64,000 nt of DNA from Rhodococcus sp. 14-2470-1b (GTDB lineage Bacteria > Actinomycetota > Actinomycetes > Mycobacteriales > Mycobacteriaceae): assembly GCF_002259415.1 (NCBI RefSeq), contig NZ_NPFY01000025.1, forward strand, positions 112,539 through 176,538, given 5' to 3'. The position numbers and the translations under genes are program-made. This document shows, piece after piece, positions 18,001 through 25,677 of this stretch (its first letter is position 1; every line of letters starts with the position of its first letter). The notes under the pieces were generated by a model. The model was given only the letters and a program-made list of their open reading frames with translations. It was not told where the DNA came from and ran no database searches.

Positions 18001-18328
18001 GTTGGTTGCGCTGCGCGACACGGGCCTCGACGCACCACTGCCGATCGGGCCCATCGCGTCGTCGGTCTACGCGGAGAGGAGAACGGCGGGACTGCCTGCC
18101 GAGGACGCGTGGAAGGACGCGAGCGACAAATGGTCCGACAGGTTCGGTGACCACACCGACCGCAGTATCGCGTACGTACTGGGCCCCTCCGCGCCCCTCG
18201 CGGCTCTGACCCGAGGCCACTGGAACGAGTTCCCCTCCGGAGCAGGTGCCGAGAAGACGGTGTTCGAATCGCTCGCCGGGGTGGTCTGGCGCCCACTGCT
18301 GGCGAACGAGGAGGTACGGCGACCATGA
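15053..18328 (+). CDS. recC: Exodeoxyribonuclease V, gamma subunit (RecC)
   Basis: 1091-aa RecC, the Chi-recognition and pin subunit of the RecBCD double-strand-break repair nuclease; close to the E. coli length (~1120). Family segments: LTLLIHRATRTSVLASALAD at the start, PARGVERWLTQRLSVSLGG, IFGATRLTTDQLQVVAAISA, FWLPHPSRALWDE, AVHACHGAARQVEVLREVLL, and PHRVVVLLGLDDEVFPRTGG. GTG start at 15053 preceded by AAGGGGA. Its stop overlaps the recB start by ATGA (4 bp), and recB overlaps recD, so the three subunits are translated in a fixed ratio. The recC-recB-recD order is the usual actinobacterial one. Confidence 0.95.
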   Translation: MTLTLLIHRATRTSVLASALADVLATPLSDPFAAEVVSVPARGVERWLTQRLSVSLGGDRGDGVAANIEFPSPAKLVDEALADAAGFDPVDDAWSTDRVLWATLAVLDESMDQPWCAVVAHHLGHGADDHRAGRRWSTAAHLAGLFRTYGADRPLMLVDWQRGVDSDGLGGDLPEDLRWQAELWRAVRERIGTPSPAERLSESCDVVRSRPDLLRLPDRLSIFGATRLTTDQLQVVAAISAHRDVHFWLPHPSRALWDERARSNSIVKRADDRSILTIDHPLLASLSRDVRELQSRLLALDARIVDRAEEESFEVPTLLGRVQADIEAARAPVHSATPDGTIAVHACHGAARQVEVLREVLLHAFEEDPTLEPRDVVVMCPDVETYAPLIRATFGLGSLDHPGHSLRVRLADRSLRQTNPMLSVVATVLDLAVGRITASEVLDLLAAEPVRRQFSLTDDDLERLREWTQVAGARWGLNSRQRRDVGLDDFTENTFFAAVDRLLLGVSADETAHHWLGRALPVDDVDGSDIDLTGRLAEFIDRLASVVRDMQGTSTTSEWRRALVRALDLLADVAPADAWQRAQALREIAAATRHGDAAPLRLADVRAMLARALAGRPSRTNFRTGELTVCTMVPMRSVPHRVVVLLGLDDEVFPRTGGMDGDDVLARDPAPGERDVRSEDRQLLLDAVMSAGQKLLLFYTGADPVNGSTKPPAIPLSELLDVVRTTAGADVVRRHPLQPFDARNFDAENPFSFDAVSLKGALAAQKDSVPADEFLPSRLPARTPTDVALADLVSFFENPIAGFLKQRLGVRIPETDDDIADSLDITLDGLQRWEVGDRMLNEMLSGTELDDFRAAEMRRGTLPPFEFGARSLRDIVTGVDTLYEASREIHLVPPRVVDISVDLGGGRRLTGTVTGIHGDVIARTSYSKLAPKHRIAAWIRLLAVAAQDGSRPWLAVTTGRRMGYHPMRSTMNAPTDALAVLAELVALRDTGLDAPLPIGPIASSVYAERRTAGLPAEDAWKDASDKWSDRFGDHTDRSIAYVLGPSAPLAALTRGHWNEFPSGAGAEKTVFESLAGVVWRPLLANEEVRRP

Positions 18329-21300
18329 CGGACTTCGACCTCTACGGTCCGCTCCCCACCGGCACCACAGTGCTGGAAGCCAGTGCGGGCACCGGAAAGA
18401 CCTACGCGATAGTCGGATTGGCCACGCGCTACGTCGCCGAGGGCTTGTGCGACATCTCGCAACTGCTACTCGTCACGTTCTCCCGAGCCGCCACGCGGGA
18501 ACTGCGTGATCGAACCCGCGCGCGGTTCGCCTCGGTGGCAGCACAACTCGCGTTGCCCGGTCCGCACGACGACGGCCTGGTGGCCTTTCTGGCCGAGACC
18601 ACCGACGAGGAAGTTCTGGCGAGACGGCAGCGTCTGCTGCAGGCACTGTCCGAGTTCGACTCCGGCACCATTGCGACGACGCACAGCTTCTGCCAGCGGA
18701 TGCTCGACAGTCTGGGCATCGCGGGGGAGAACGAGCCGGACGCCGTGCTGGTGGAGAACGTCGAGGACCTGACGATGGAGGTCGTCGACGACACCTTCCT
18801 TCGTCGCTACGCCAAGGTCGCGGACCGTGATCCGCCGATGACGCTCACGGAGGCACGCGAGCTTGCGCGAAAGGCCATCGCCGACAGGCAGTCTGTCCTG
18901 GCACCCGAGACGGATGTCGATCCTGCCGTCGGACATCGAGTGTCGTTCGCCGAGGAGGTACGCACCGAGGTCGGCCGACGCAAGCGGATCGCAGGAATCC
19001 GAGACTTCGACGATCTGCTGGAGCTACTGCACGGGGTCTTGGCGGATCCTGAGCTCGGCGAATTCGCGTGCGCACGTGTCCGTGAACAGTTTCAGGTCGT
19101 CCTCGTGGACGAATTCCAGGACACCGACCCGTGGCAGTGGGGAATCCTGGCCCGCGCCTTCCACGGAAACTCGACGCTGCTTCTCGTCGGAGACCCGAAA
19201 CAAGCGATCTATGCGTTCCGCGGCGCCGAGGTGTTCAGTTACCTGGACGCGGTGTCCGTTGCCGATCACCGGCTCGAGCTGACCACCAACTGGCGAAGCG
19301 ACGCGGGCCTGCTCGCGGCACTGGAACACGTGTACGGCGGCGCTGCGCTGGGCCACGAGGGCATCGTCGCTCACCGGGTCGGCGCCACGCACGAGTACTC
19401 CAGGCTCAGCCACGGCGAGCCGCTCCAGGTGAGGTACCTCCCACGCACGGGTGCGGGCCCGTTGAACCGGTCCGGATTCCCTGCTGTCGACAGAGTGCGA
19501 GGCATCGTCGCCGCCGATCTCGCCGCGGACATCGCCGAGTTGATCGCCGGCGGCACGACCATTCGACTGAACGGCGTGGAACGGCAGGTCGAACCAGGAG
19601 ACATCGCGGTCCTCGTCCGATACAACGCGCAAGTTCCGCTCGTTCGTGACGCTCTCGATCGGGTAGGCGTTCCGTCGGTGCTGACCGGGGGATCCTCGGT
19701 GTTCGAAACGCCCGCGGCAACGCAGTGGCTGTGGCTGCTTCAAGCGATGGAACAACCTCACCGAGCCGATCGCGTCCGGATGGCTGCGCTCACACCGTTG
19801 CTGGGTCGTACGGCAGAGCAGCTCGACGCCGGTGCCGACGACATCGTCGCCGGGCTGAGCAGCAGCTTGCGAGAATACGGAAACCTCTTCGGTCGAGCGG
19901 GATTCGCGGCCATGTTCGAGAAGCTGAGCGGAGACACGGCATTGGAGGCGCGCCTCCTGGCACTCGATTCGGGGGAGCGCGCGCTGACCGACATTCGCCA
20001 CGTCGCGCAGCTGTTGAACAAGGCGGCCGTCGAAGACCTGCTCGGCGCAACCGAACTCGTCCGGTGGCTGACCGAGCGCATCAGCCATCCGCATGCGGTG
20101 AACACCGGTGAACGCAGCCGCCGACTGGACAGCGAGGCTGCAGCAGTGCAGATCGCAACGATCCACGCGACCAAGGGACTGGAGTTTCCGGTCGTGTACG
20201 TGCCGTTCGCGTGGCACGCGACATCCCCGCAGAAGCCCGCGACGCTGGTCTACCACGACGACGAACACCGACGAATCCTCGACGTCGGTGGTGGGCGCGG
20301 TCAGGGGTGGGGTGCGAGAAAAACGCTGTCCGACAAGGAACAGGCAGGCGAGGAGCTACGCCTGCTGTACGTGGCACTCACGAGAGCCCAGTGCCGAGTC
20401 GTCCTGTGGTGGGCGCCTGCGGTCACGACGGCCGGGTCACCGCTGCACCGAGTGCTGTTCGGCCGAATGCCGGGAACGGCGGAACTGGAGCCGAGACCGA
20501 AGGTGCTCGACGACGCTGCCGCCGCGAACCGGCTGGAATCATGGGCAGGGGCCGCGAACGGGACAGTCGCGGTCGAACCGGCCGAACGCCGCGATGCGCG
20601 TGCGCCGGTCGACTCGACGCCCCGTGTGCAGCCGGCGCTCGGCGCAGCGGTCTTCGGACGCTCGCTCGACATGCTCTGGCGCCGCACGTCCTACTCCGCC
20701 ATGACCGCGGCGGCCCACGAGGGGCCAGGAGTGCGCAGCGAGCCCGAGCAACCGGGGATCGAAGACGAACCCGACGAGCCTGCGTCGGGTCCGGTGGTCG
20801 GACCAGACGACGACATGCAGGGCATCCCGTCCCCGATGAACGGTTTGCCCGCCGGAGCGGCATTCGGAACCCTGGTGCACGAGATTCTCGAGCACCTGGA
20901 CACGTCCGCCGATGACGTGGAGGCCGAGCTGCTGAGCCGATGCACCGACGCGATCGAGGAGAACGTCGCGGACATCGAGCCGCAGGCGCTGGCCGACGCG
21001 TTGCTACCGGTATTGCGCACACCCCTGGGTTTCGGAACCCTGGAGGATATTGCACCGTCGGATCACTTGGCGGAGCTGAACTTCGAACTTCCTCTCGCGG
21101 GCGGTGACAACCCGACCGCGCAGGTCGTGACCATCCGGGGCATCGCTCGGCTCCTTCGCAGCCATCTGCCCGCGGACGACGTCCTGGCCTCGTATGCAGA
21201 CCGTCTCGATGCCCTCGAATCACCGCCGCTGCGAGGGTATCTGACCGGAAGCATCGACTCGGTCCTGCGTGTTCACGAAGCAGACCGGACGCGCTACGTC

Positions 21301-21735
21301 GTCGTCGACTACAAGACAAACAGAATCACCAGTGGAGACCTCACCGTCGAACACTTCACCCGCGAGCGTATGGCCCAGGAGATGATGCGCTCGCACTACC
21401 CGCTGCAGGCATTGCTGTATGCCGTTGCCCTGCACAGGTATTTGCGCTGGCGCCAACCGAATTACGATCCCCACACCCATCTCGGCGGTGTGCAGTATCT
21501 TTTCGTGCGCGGCATGGCAGGCCCGCAGACACCGGCCGGTTGCGGAGTCTTCGATTGGTACCCGCCACCGGCACTGGTCACCGACGTGTCCGATCTTCTC
21601 GCGGGACACGATTCGAGATCCGGTCGACCACAGGCGGACCGACCAGGTCGGGCAGGAGCGGAGCCTGCGGAGCGACCAGGCTGGGCAGGAGCGGAGCCTG
21701 CGGAGCGACCAGGCCGAACAGGAGGTTCGTCGTGA
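18325..21735 (+). CDS. recB: Exodeoxyribonuclease V, beta subunit (RecB)
   Basis: 1136-aa 3'-5' helicase/nuclease. UvrD-type motifs: Walker A LEASAGTGKTYAIVGLATRY near residue 20, Walker B VVLVDEFQDTDPWQWGILAR near 260, LLLVGDPKQAIYAFRGAEVF near 290, IATIHATKGLEFPVVYVPFA near 610, LRLLYVALTRAQCRVVLWW near 680. The C-terminal nuclease domain has YVVVDYKTNRI near 991 with the catalytic D and K, preceded by FGTLVHEILEHLD. The last ~30 residues are a tandem-repeat tail (RPGRAGAEPAE, RPGWAGAEPAE) encoded by 33-bp repeats. Overlaps recC and recD by 4 bp on each side. Confidence 0.96.
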   Translation: MTDFDLYGPLPTGTTVLEASAGTGKTYAIVGLATRYVAEGLCDISQLLLVTFSRAATRELRDRTRARFASVAAQLALPGPHDDGLVAFLAETTDEEVLARRQRLLQALSEFDSGTIATTHSFCQRMLDSLGIAGENEPDAVLVENVEDLTMEVVDDTFLRRYAKVADRDPPMTLTEARELARKAIADRQSVLAPETDVDPAVGHRVSFAEEVRTEVGRRKRIAGIRDFDDLLELLHGVLADPELGEFACARVREQFQVVLVDEFQDTDPWQWGILARAFHGNSTLLLVGDPKQAIYAFRGAEVFSYLDAVSVADHRLELTTNWRSDAGLLAALEHVYGGAALGHEGIVAHRVGATHEYSRLSHGEPLQVRYLPRTGAGPLNRSGFPAVDRVRGIVAADLAADIAELIAGGTTIRLNGVERQVEPGDIAVLVRYNAQVPLVRDALDRVGVPSVLTGGSSVFETPAATQWLWLLQAMEQPHRADRVRMAALTPLLGRTAEQLDAGADDIVAGLSSSLREYGNLFGRAGFAAMFEKLSGDTALEARLLALDSGERALTDIRHVAQLLNKAAVEDLLGATELVRWLTERISHPHAVNTGERSRRLDSEAAAVQIATIHATKGLEFPVVYVPFAWHATSPQKPATLVYHDDEHRRILDVGGGRGQGWGARKTLSDKEQAGEELRLLYVALTRAQCRVVLWWAPAVTTAGSPLHRVLFGRMPGTAELEPRPKVLDDAAAANRLESWAGAANGTVAVEPAERRDARAPVDSTPRVQPALGAAVFGRSLDMLWRRTSYSAMTAAAHEGPGVRSEPEQPGIEDEPDEPASGPVVGPDDDMQGIPSPMNGLPAGAAFGTLVHEILEHLDTSADDVEAELLSRCTDAIEENVADIEPQALADALLPVLRTPLGFGTLEDIAPSDHLAELNFELPLAGGDNPTAQVVTIRGIARLLRSHLPADDVLASYADRLDALESPPLRGYLTGSIDSVLRVHEADRTRYVVVDYKTNRITSGDLTVEHFTRERMAQEMMRSHYPLQALLYAVALHRYLRWRQPNYDPHTHLGGVQYLFVRGMAGPQTPAGCGVFDWYPPPALVTDVSDLLAGHDSRSGRPQADRPGRAGAEPAERPGWAGAEPAERPGRTGGSS
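21638..21724 (+). repeat. 33-bp tandem repeat at the 3' end of recB
   Basis: About 2.6 copies of a 33-bp unit beginning GAGCGACCAGG and containing GGCAGGAGCGGAGCCTGCG. It adds a repetitive Pro/Gly/Ala/Glu tail to RecB just before the recD start and ribosome-binding site. Because the unit is a multiple of three, copy number changes keep the frame. Confidence 0.8.
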
Positions 21736-23630
21736 CCGATGCGTCGTTGGTGAAGCGAGCGGACGGGCTGTTGAAGACGTTCAACGAGGTCGGCGTTCTG
21801 GCTCCGGCCGATGTCCACGTTGCCCTCCGGCTCGGTGCGCTCGGCGGAGAATCGGATCCGAATGTTCTGTTCGCCGCTGCTCTTGCGGTCCGGGCTGTGC
21901 GGTCAGGGTCGGTGTGCCTGGATCTGCGGAGGCTGAGGGACGTAACCGTCGACGAGGAGTCCGACGTCGACCTCGATTCGTTACCGTGGCCGGAACTCGG
22001 GGATGTGTTGACGGCCTTGCGTGCCAGTCCGTTGGTGACGGGAGGGGATCGCGGGCCGCTCGTCCCACTGCGTCTCGTCGACACCGACGACGGCGAACTG
22101 CTGTACCTGGATCGGTATCACCTGCAGGAGCGCACGATTCGGACAGTTCTGGAAACCCGCGAATCGTCGAGGCCCGATGTGGACGTCGACGAGGTGAGGT
22201 CGCTGCTGCACGAGCTGTTCCTCGACGAGCGCGGGCAGCCGACGATGGCCCCGGATCGGCAGCGGATCGCGGCGGCTCTTGCTGCCACACAATGGACGAC
22301 GGTCATCGCGGGCGGCCCCGGCACGGGCAAGACGCACACAGTTGCCCGGGTGCTGGCGATGTTCTCCCGACAGTTCGGTCCGGGGATTCGGATCGGCCTC
22401 GCCGCTCCCACCGGCAAAGCAGCGGCCCGGCTCCAGGAATCGGTGACCGAACAGTCTGCAGCCCTCGGTCTTCCGCCGGGTATCACTGCCATGACGGTGC
22501 ACCGATTACTCGGGTGGCAGCGGGGGAGCAAGAGCCGGTTCCGTCACAACGCGACCAATCGCCTGCCGTACGACGTCATCGTCGTCGACGAGACGTCGAT
22601 GGTGTCGCTGACCATGATGTGCAGGCTGCTCGAAGCCGTTCGTCCGGAGACCCGGCTCGTGCTCGTCGGCGACCCGGATCAGCTGACGTCCGTCGACGCC
22701 GGTGCCGTCCTCGCGGACCTGGTGGCGCGTCCGATCCGAGGCATCGCCGCTGCCGACGGCGGACATTCGGACGGGCGGCATGCCTCGCCGCTGACCGCAT
22801 TGATCGAGGACGACCTCGACGCCGTCAGCGATCCGCACGAGGCCGCGTTGTCGGCGAAGGAACGGGCCCGTCTGGCAGGCGGGGTCGTGCGGTTGAGCCG
22901 AGGCCGACGGTTCGGCGGTGCCATCGCGGAACTCGCCGTCGCTGTTCGCGACGGTCGAGCGGACGACGCGATTGCGTTGCTGAAGGACAGGCCGAACGAG
23001 CTCTCCTTTCATTCACCAGTGGAGTTGGACGAACTCCAGGCGGATGTTCTGTCCACCGCCGCGTCGGTGACGGACGCAGCCCGCGCCGGTGACGCATCCA
23101 CGGCATTGGCGGAGCTGGAATCGCACCGACTTCTGTGCGCACACCGTCAGGGCCCGTACGGGGTGCAGACGTGGGCGCGCCGAGCAATGGACTGGGTGGG
23201 CGAGTCGTCCGGCAGCTTTCTCGATCCTTCGCGCTGGTACCCGGGCCAGCCGTTGCTGGTCACCGCGAACGACCACGACGCACGCATCTACAACGGCGAC
23301 ACAGGAGTGGTGATCGATACCGGAGAGGGCGCGTTGATGGCCGCGTTCCAGCGGGGTAGCACGCCACTGTTGGTGCATCCGAACGTTCTGTCGTCGGTGC
23401 AGACGGTGTACGCGATGACCATTCACCGCAGCCAGGGCAGCCAGTACGACACCGTGTCCGTGCTGTTGCCCGCGGAAGCCTCGTCGCTGCTGACTCGTGA
23501 ATTGCTGTACACGGCCATCACGCGAGCACGGAAACATGTGCGGATCATCGGTACCGAGGACGCATTGCGCGCCGGCGTGGAACGTCAGGTTCTACGAGCC
23601 AGCGGACTTCGCCGGACGATCGTCGAGTGA
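21732..23630 (+). CDS. recD: Exodeoxyribonuclease V, alpha subunit (RecD)
   Basis: 632-aa 5'-3' SF1B helicase. Walker A VIAGGPGTGKTHTVARVLAM near residue 191, PTGKAAARLQESVTEQSAAL, motif II VIVVDETSMVSLTMMCRLLE near 283, LVLVGDPDQLTSVDAGAVLA, and C-terminal VYAMTIHRSQGSQYDTVSVL near 560 with LYTAITRARKHVRI. GTG at 21732 is the start: it overlaps the recB stop (GTGA) and has AGGAGG 6-7 nt upstream; the open frame further upstream is inside recB. Its last 39 bp overlap the convergent gene ending at 23592. Confidence 0.95.
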   Translation: MTDASLVKRADGLLKTFNEVGVLAPADVHVALRLGALGGESDPNVLFAAALAVRAVRSGSVCLDLRRLRDVTVDEESDVDLDSLPWPELGDVLTALRASPLVTGGDRGPLVPLRLVDTDDGELLYLDRYHLQERTIRTVLETRESSRPDVDVDEVRSLLHELFLDERGQPTMAPDRQRIAAALAATQWTTVIAGGPGTGKTHTVARVLAMFSRQFGPGIRIGLAAPTGKAAARLQESVTEQSAALGLPPGITAMTVHRLLGWQRGSKSRFRHNATNRLPYDVIVVDETSMVSLTMMCRLLEAVRPETRLVLVGDPDQLTSVDAGAVLADLVARPIRGIAAADGGHSDGRHASPLTALIEDDLDAVSDPHEAALSAKERARLAGGVVRLSRGRRFGGAIAELAVAVRDGRADDAIALLKDRPNELSFHSPVELDELQADVLSTAASVTDAARAGDASTALAELESHRLLCAHRQGPYGVQTWARRAMDWVGESSGSFLDPSRWYPGQPLLVTANDHDARIYNGDTGVVIDTGEGALMAAFQRGSTPLLVHPNVLSSVQTVYAMTIHRSQGSQYDTVSVLLPAEASSLLTRELLYTAITRARKHVRIIGTEDALRAGVERQVLRASGLRRTIVE

Positions 23631-24467
23631 CGACGCGGAGCCGAGGTGGCGACGCAGACTGACTGCGGTGTCCGACCACGACCGCGCCTGCTGTTCCCAG
23701 ACGCGAGCACGGGCCGGCGTACCCCGGCGACGGAGCTCGAACGCCCGAGCGGTTGCCCGGTCGGCGTGCACGCTCGCTGTGGCAGCCAGTTCGTCCAACC
23801 GGTCGACGCCGCAGAGGGATGCCACCGTCACGCTGTCCAACGGACCTCCGGCGAGCTCGCAGAACGTGTGCAGTGACCGAAGCCCCTCCGGCAGTTCGGT
23901 GGATGCGTGCAGTTCCGCAGATGCTGCTGCGACGGGTTGCGGCTCGTGAGCGAGCGCTACCGGTCCACCGCCGCCGTCGGCCAGTCCGACCGTCCAAGCG
24001 CTGAGGAACGATGGATGAGGCACGTTCCACACTTCGCGGAACGTGGCGACAGCCACCGTGGCCAGCAGATCCGCCTCGTCCCGCGGTCCGTCCACGGTGA
24101 AGTCCATCACCGTGCCGTCGATCATGGGTTTTCCGGCCTCCGACCAGCCGAGACCGTGCAGGCGCCGATCGGCGGCCATCATGTCGACATCGCCGGGGTA
24201 GAGGTAGGACGGCAACGACGCGACGCCGACGATGACGTCGCCGTCGATCGCCACGAGGTCCACATAGGGCCGCTGGCCCCGCTGTCCATGGGATGCCTGG
24301 GCCGAGGTGATGGTGACGTAGCTTCCCGTGGGCATCGCCGCGACATGCGCGGTCAGGTTCTTCTCGAACCGCTGCCACGCACCCGCGACCCCGGCATCGA
24401 ACACCCCGGCATCGAAGACACCGGCATCGAACGGACCGTGCTCGATACCACCCTGCTCGGTAGACAC
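23592..24467 (-). CDS. YbjN/type III chaperone-like (TY-Chap) family protein
   Basis: 291 aa. After a short tail with three FDAGV repeats, the body reads GAWQRFEKNLTAHVAAMPTG, YVDLVAIDGDVIVGVASLPS, and the conspicuous FREVWNVPHPSFLSAWTVG. A related AWNIPHPSFLF motif occurs in the protein at 61067-62191, and both end in an amphipathic EQ-A-S-W helix. I associate this with actinobacterial YbjN/CesT-like putative peptide-binding chaperones, from memory. The GTG at 24467 has AAGGAG 5 nt upstream. The 3' end overlaps recD tail to tail. Role unknown; cytoplasmic. Confidence 0.6.
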   Translation of the reverse strand: MSTEQGGIEHGPFDAGVFDAGVFDAGVAGAWQRFEKNLTAHVAAMPTGSYVTITSAQASHGQRGQRPYVDLVAIDGDVIVGVASLPSYLYPGDVDMMAADRRLHGLGWSEAGKPMIDGTVMDFTVDGPRDEADLLATVAVATFREVWNVPHPSFLSAWTVGLADGGGGPVALAHEPQPVAAASAELHASTELPEGLRSLHTFCELAGGPLDSVTVASLCGVDRLDELAATASVHADRATARAFELRRRGTPARARVWEQQARSWSDTAVSLRRHLGSASSLDDRPAKSAGS

Positions 24468-24568
24468 ATGCGCTCCTTCGTCGAACCGGATTCTCGAAGT
24501 TTCACCCGGCTGTAACCGCCGCCCTCGAAAGATATCGGCTGGGTCCGACAAAGTCGGTGAGGCACGAG

Positions 24569-25624
24569 TCAGAGGGAGTGAACGATCTCCTCCCACACGC
24601 CTGCCACCACGGAGTCCGTCGCGCCGGTCTGGGTGAACAGCACGGGACAGTGGCCGCGTCGGTCGTAGAGCTCGATGGACGCTGTCGGGCCGCGTACGCC
24701 GGAGGTGACGGTGGCCCAGCATTCGGTGACGTGGGTCAGGTCCACCATCATCCGGCACAGTCCGGACGCAAGTGTGAGGTTGCCGCCGGTCATGCGTGCG
24801 GCGATGAGGTGATCGTGGTGGATCTGCATGCATCCCGCGCCCGCGGTGACCATGGTCATGGGAAGTTCGAGGTAGGCGAGGTGCTCGAGCGCGCCCGCGA
24901 TTGCCGTCGGATCGATCTGGCGTATGCCGAGCGAGGCCAACGCCGGAAGCGCAGCCTGCCGCGCCATGCCGCCGTCGGCGAGGATCGAGTCGAACTGCTG
25001 AATCTGGTCGGCGCCCTCCCACTCGGCGAGAGCGTCCGCGTCGGAGACGGGGGTGCGGGGGCGTGGCACCACCGTGTACGACGGCCGTGTGTGCACCGAT
25101 CTCAGTGCTTCGAACGCCAACCTGTCCGATCGGGGCGTCAGATAGCTTGCGTGCGCCGCGGACCCGGTGGTGTCGAACATCCTCAAGGTCGGAGGGAGGT
25201 ACTGATCGGGGTCGGTGGCTACCGCGGCGTGGAGGCGAGACATGTTCATCCGCAGCGAGATTCGGTTTTTCGCAGTTCGGATCGGTCCGCCGATCTCGGT
25301 GGGGACGTCGTAATGACCGACGTCGTTCATCACTGCCGGCCCGGAGACCGTGATGGCCACGATCTCGTCGAGCAGGGGCAGGAACTCGGCGACTCCTGCG
25401 GCGCCGCCGCCGATCTGCCCACCCGAGAAGTCCGGCTTGGTCAGCAGTGCGTCCAGATCGCTGATCGCGGCCGAGTCGCCTGCGTCGGTGGGTGCCCCAG
25501 CCGCGCAACGGCATTCACTGTGGCGGCCGCAGGGTCTGCGTGAGCCGCTGGGCAGAGCCGGCGGGCCGGGGGTGGATGTGGGATCGTCGGACCGATCCCC
25601 ATCCGAACTGGATGGAGCGGACAT
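24569..25624 (-). CDS. HmuS/ChuS-type haem-degrading (haem utilization) protein
   Basis: 351 aa with the duplicated two-lobe pattern of HemS/ChuS/HmuS. First lobe: LPLLDEIVAITVSGPAVMND, RMFDTTGSAAHASYLTPRSD (residues ~148-167; the family has QFFD..G.AVHK.YLT..SD). Second lobe: WEGADQIQQFDSILADGG, AGAGCMQIHHDHLIAA (~261-276; family GCIQIH), ASIELYDRRGHCPVLFTQTG (~315-334; family SLELFD..G). An N-terminal extension has an odd Cys cluster, CGRHSECRC (32-40). Relatives bind haem and release iron, needing an electron donor. ATG at 25624 has AGGAG 7 nt upstream. It is the last gene of an operon with a diflavin reductase and a GltB-like protein; no haem ABC importer is nearby. Confidence 0.75.
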   Translation of the reverse strand: MSAPSSSDGDRSDDPTSTPGPPALPSGSRRPCGRHSECRCAAGAPTDAGDSAAISDLDALLTKPDFSGGQIGGGAAGVAEFLPLLDEIVAITVSGPAVMNDVGHYDVPTEIGGPIRTAKNRISLRMNMSRLHAAVATDPDQYLPPTLRMFDTTGSAAHASYLTPRSDRLAFEALRSVHTRPSYTVVPRPRTPVSDADALAEWEGADQIQQFDSILADGGMARQAALPALASLGIRQIDPTAIAGALEHLAYLELPMTMVTAGAGCMQIHHDHLIAARMTGGNLTLASGLCRMMVDLTHVTECWATVTSGVRGPTASIELYDRRGHCPVLFTQTGATDSVVAGVWEEIVHSL

Positions 25625-25677
25625 GGTGATACTCCTGAGGAAGTACTGCTGTGACGATTTTCTCGGCCCGCGACGGG

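Noticed and set aside
15770..18220. Open frame of ~816 codons on the - strand opposite recC
   Set aside because: Antisense shadow of recC; composition is low-complexity and no ribosome-binding site or domain is seen.
24390..24435. Short tandem repeat coding FDAGV-FDAGV-FDAGV
   Set aside because: Only three 15-bp copies near a protein N-terminus; not a CRISPR and too short to carry meaning by itself.
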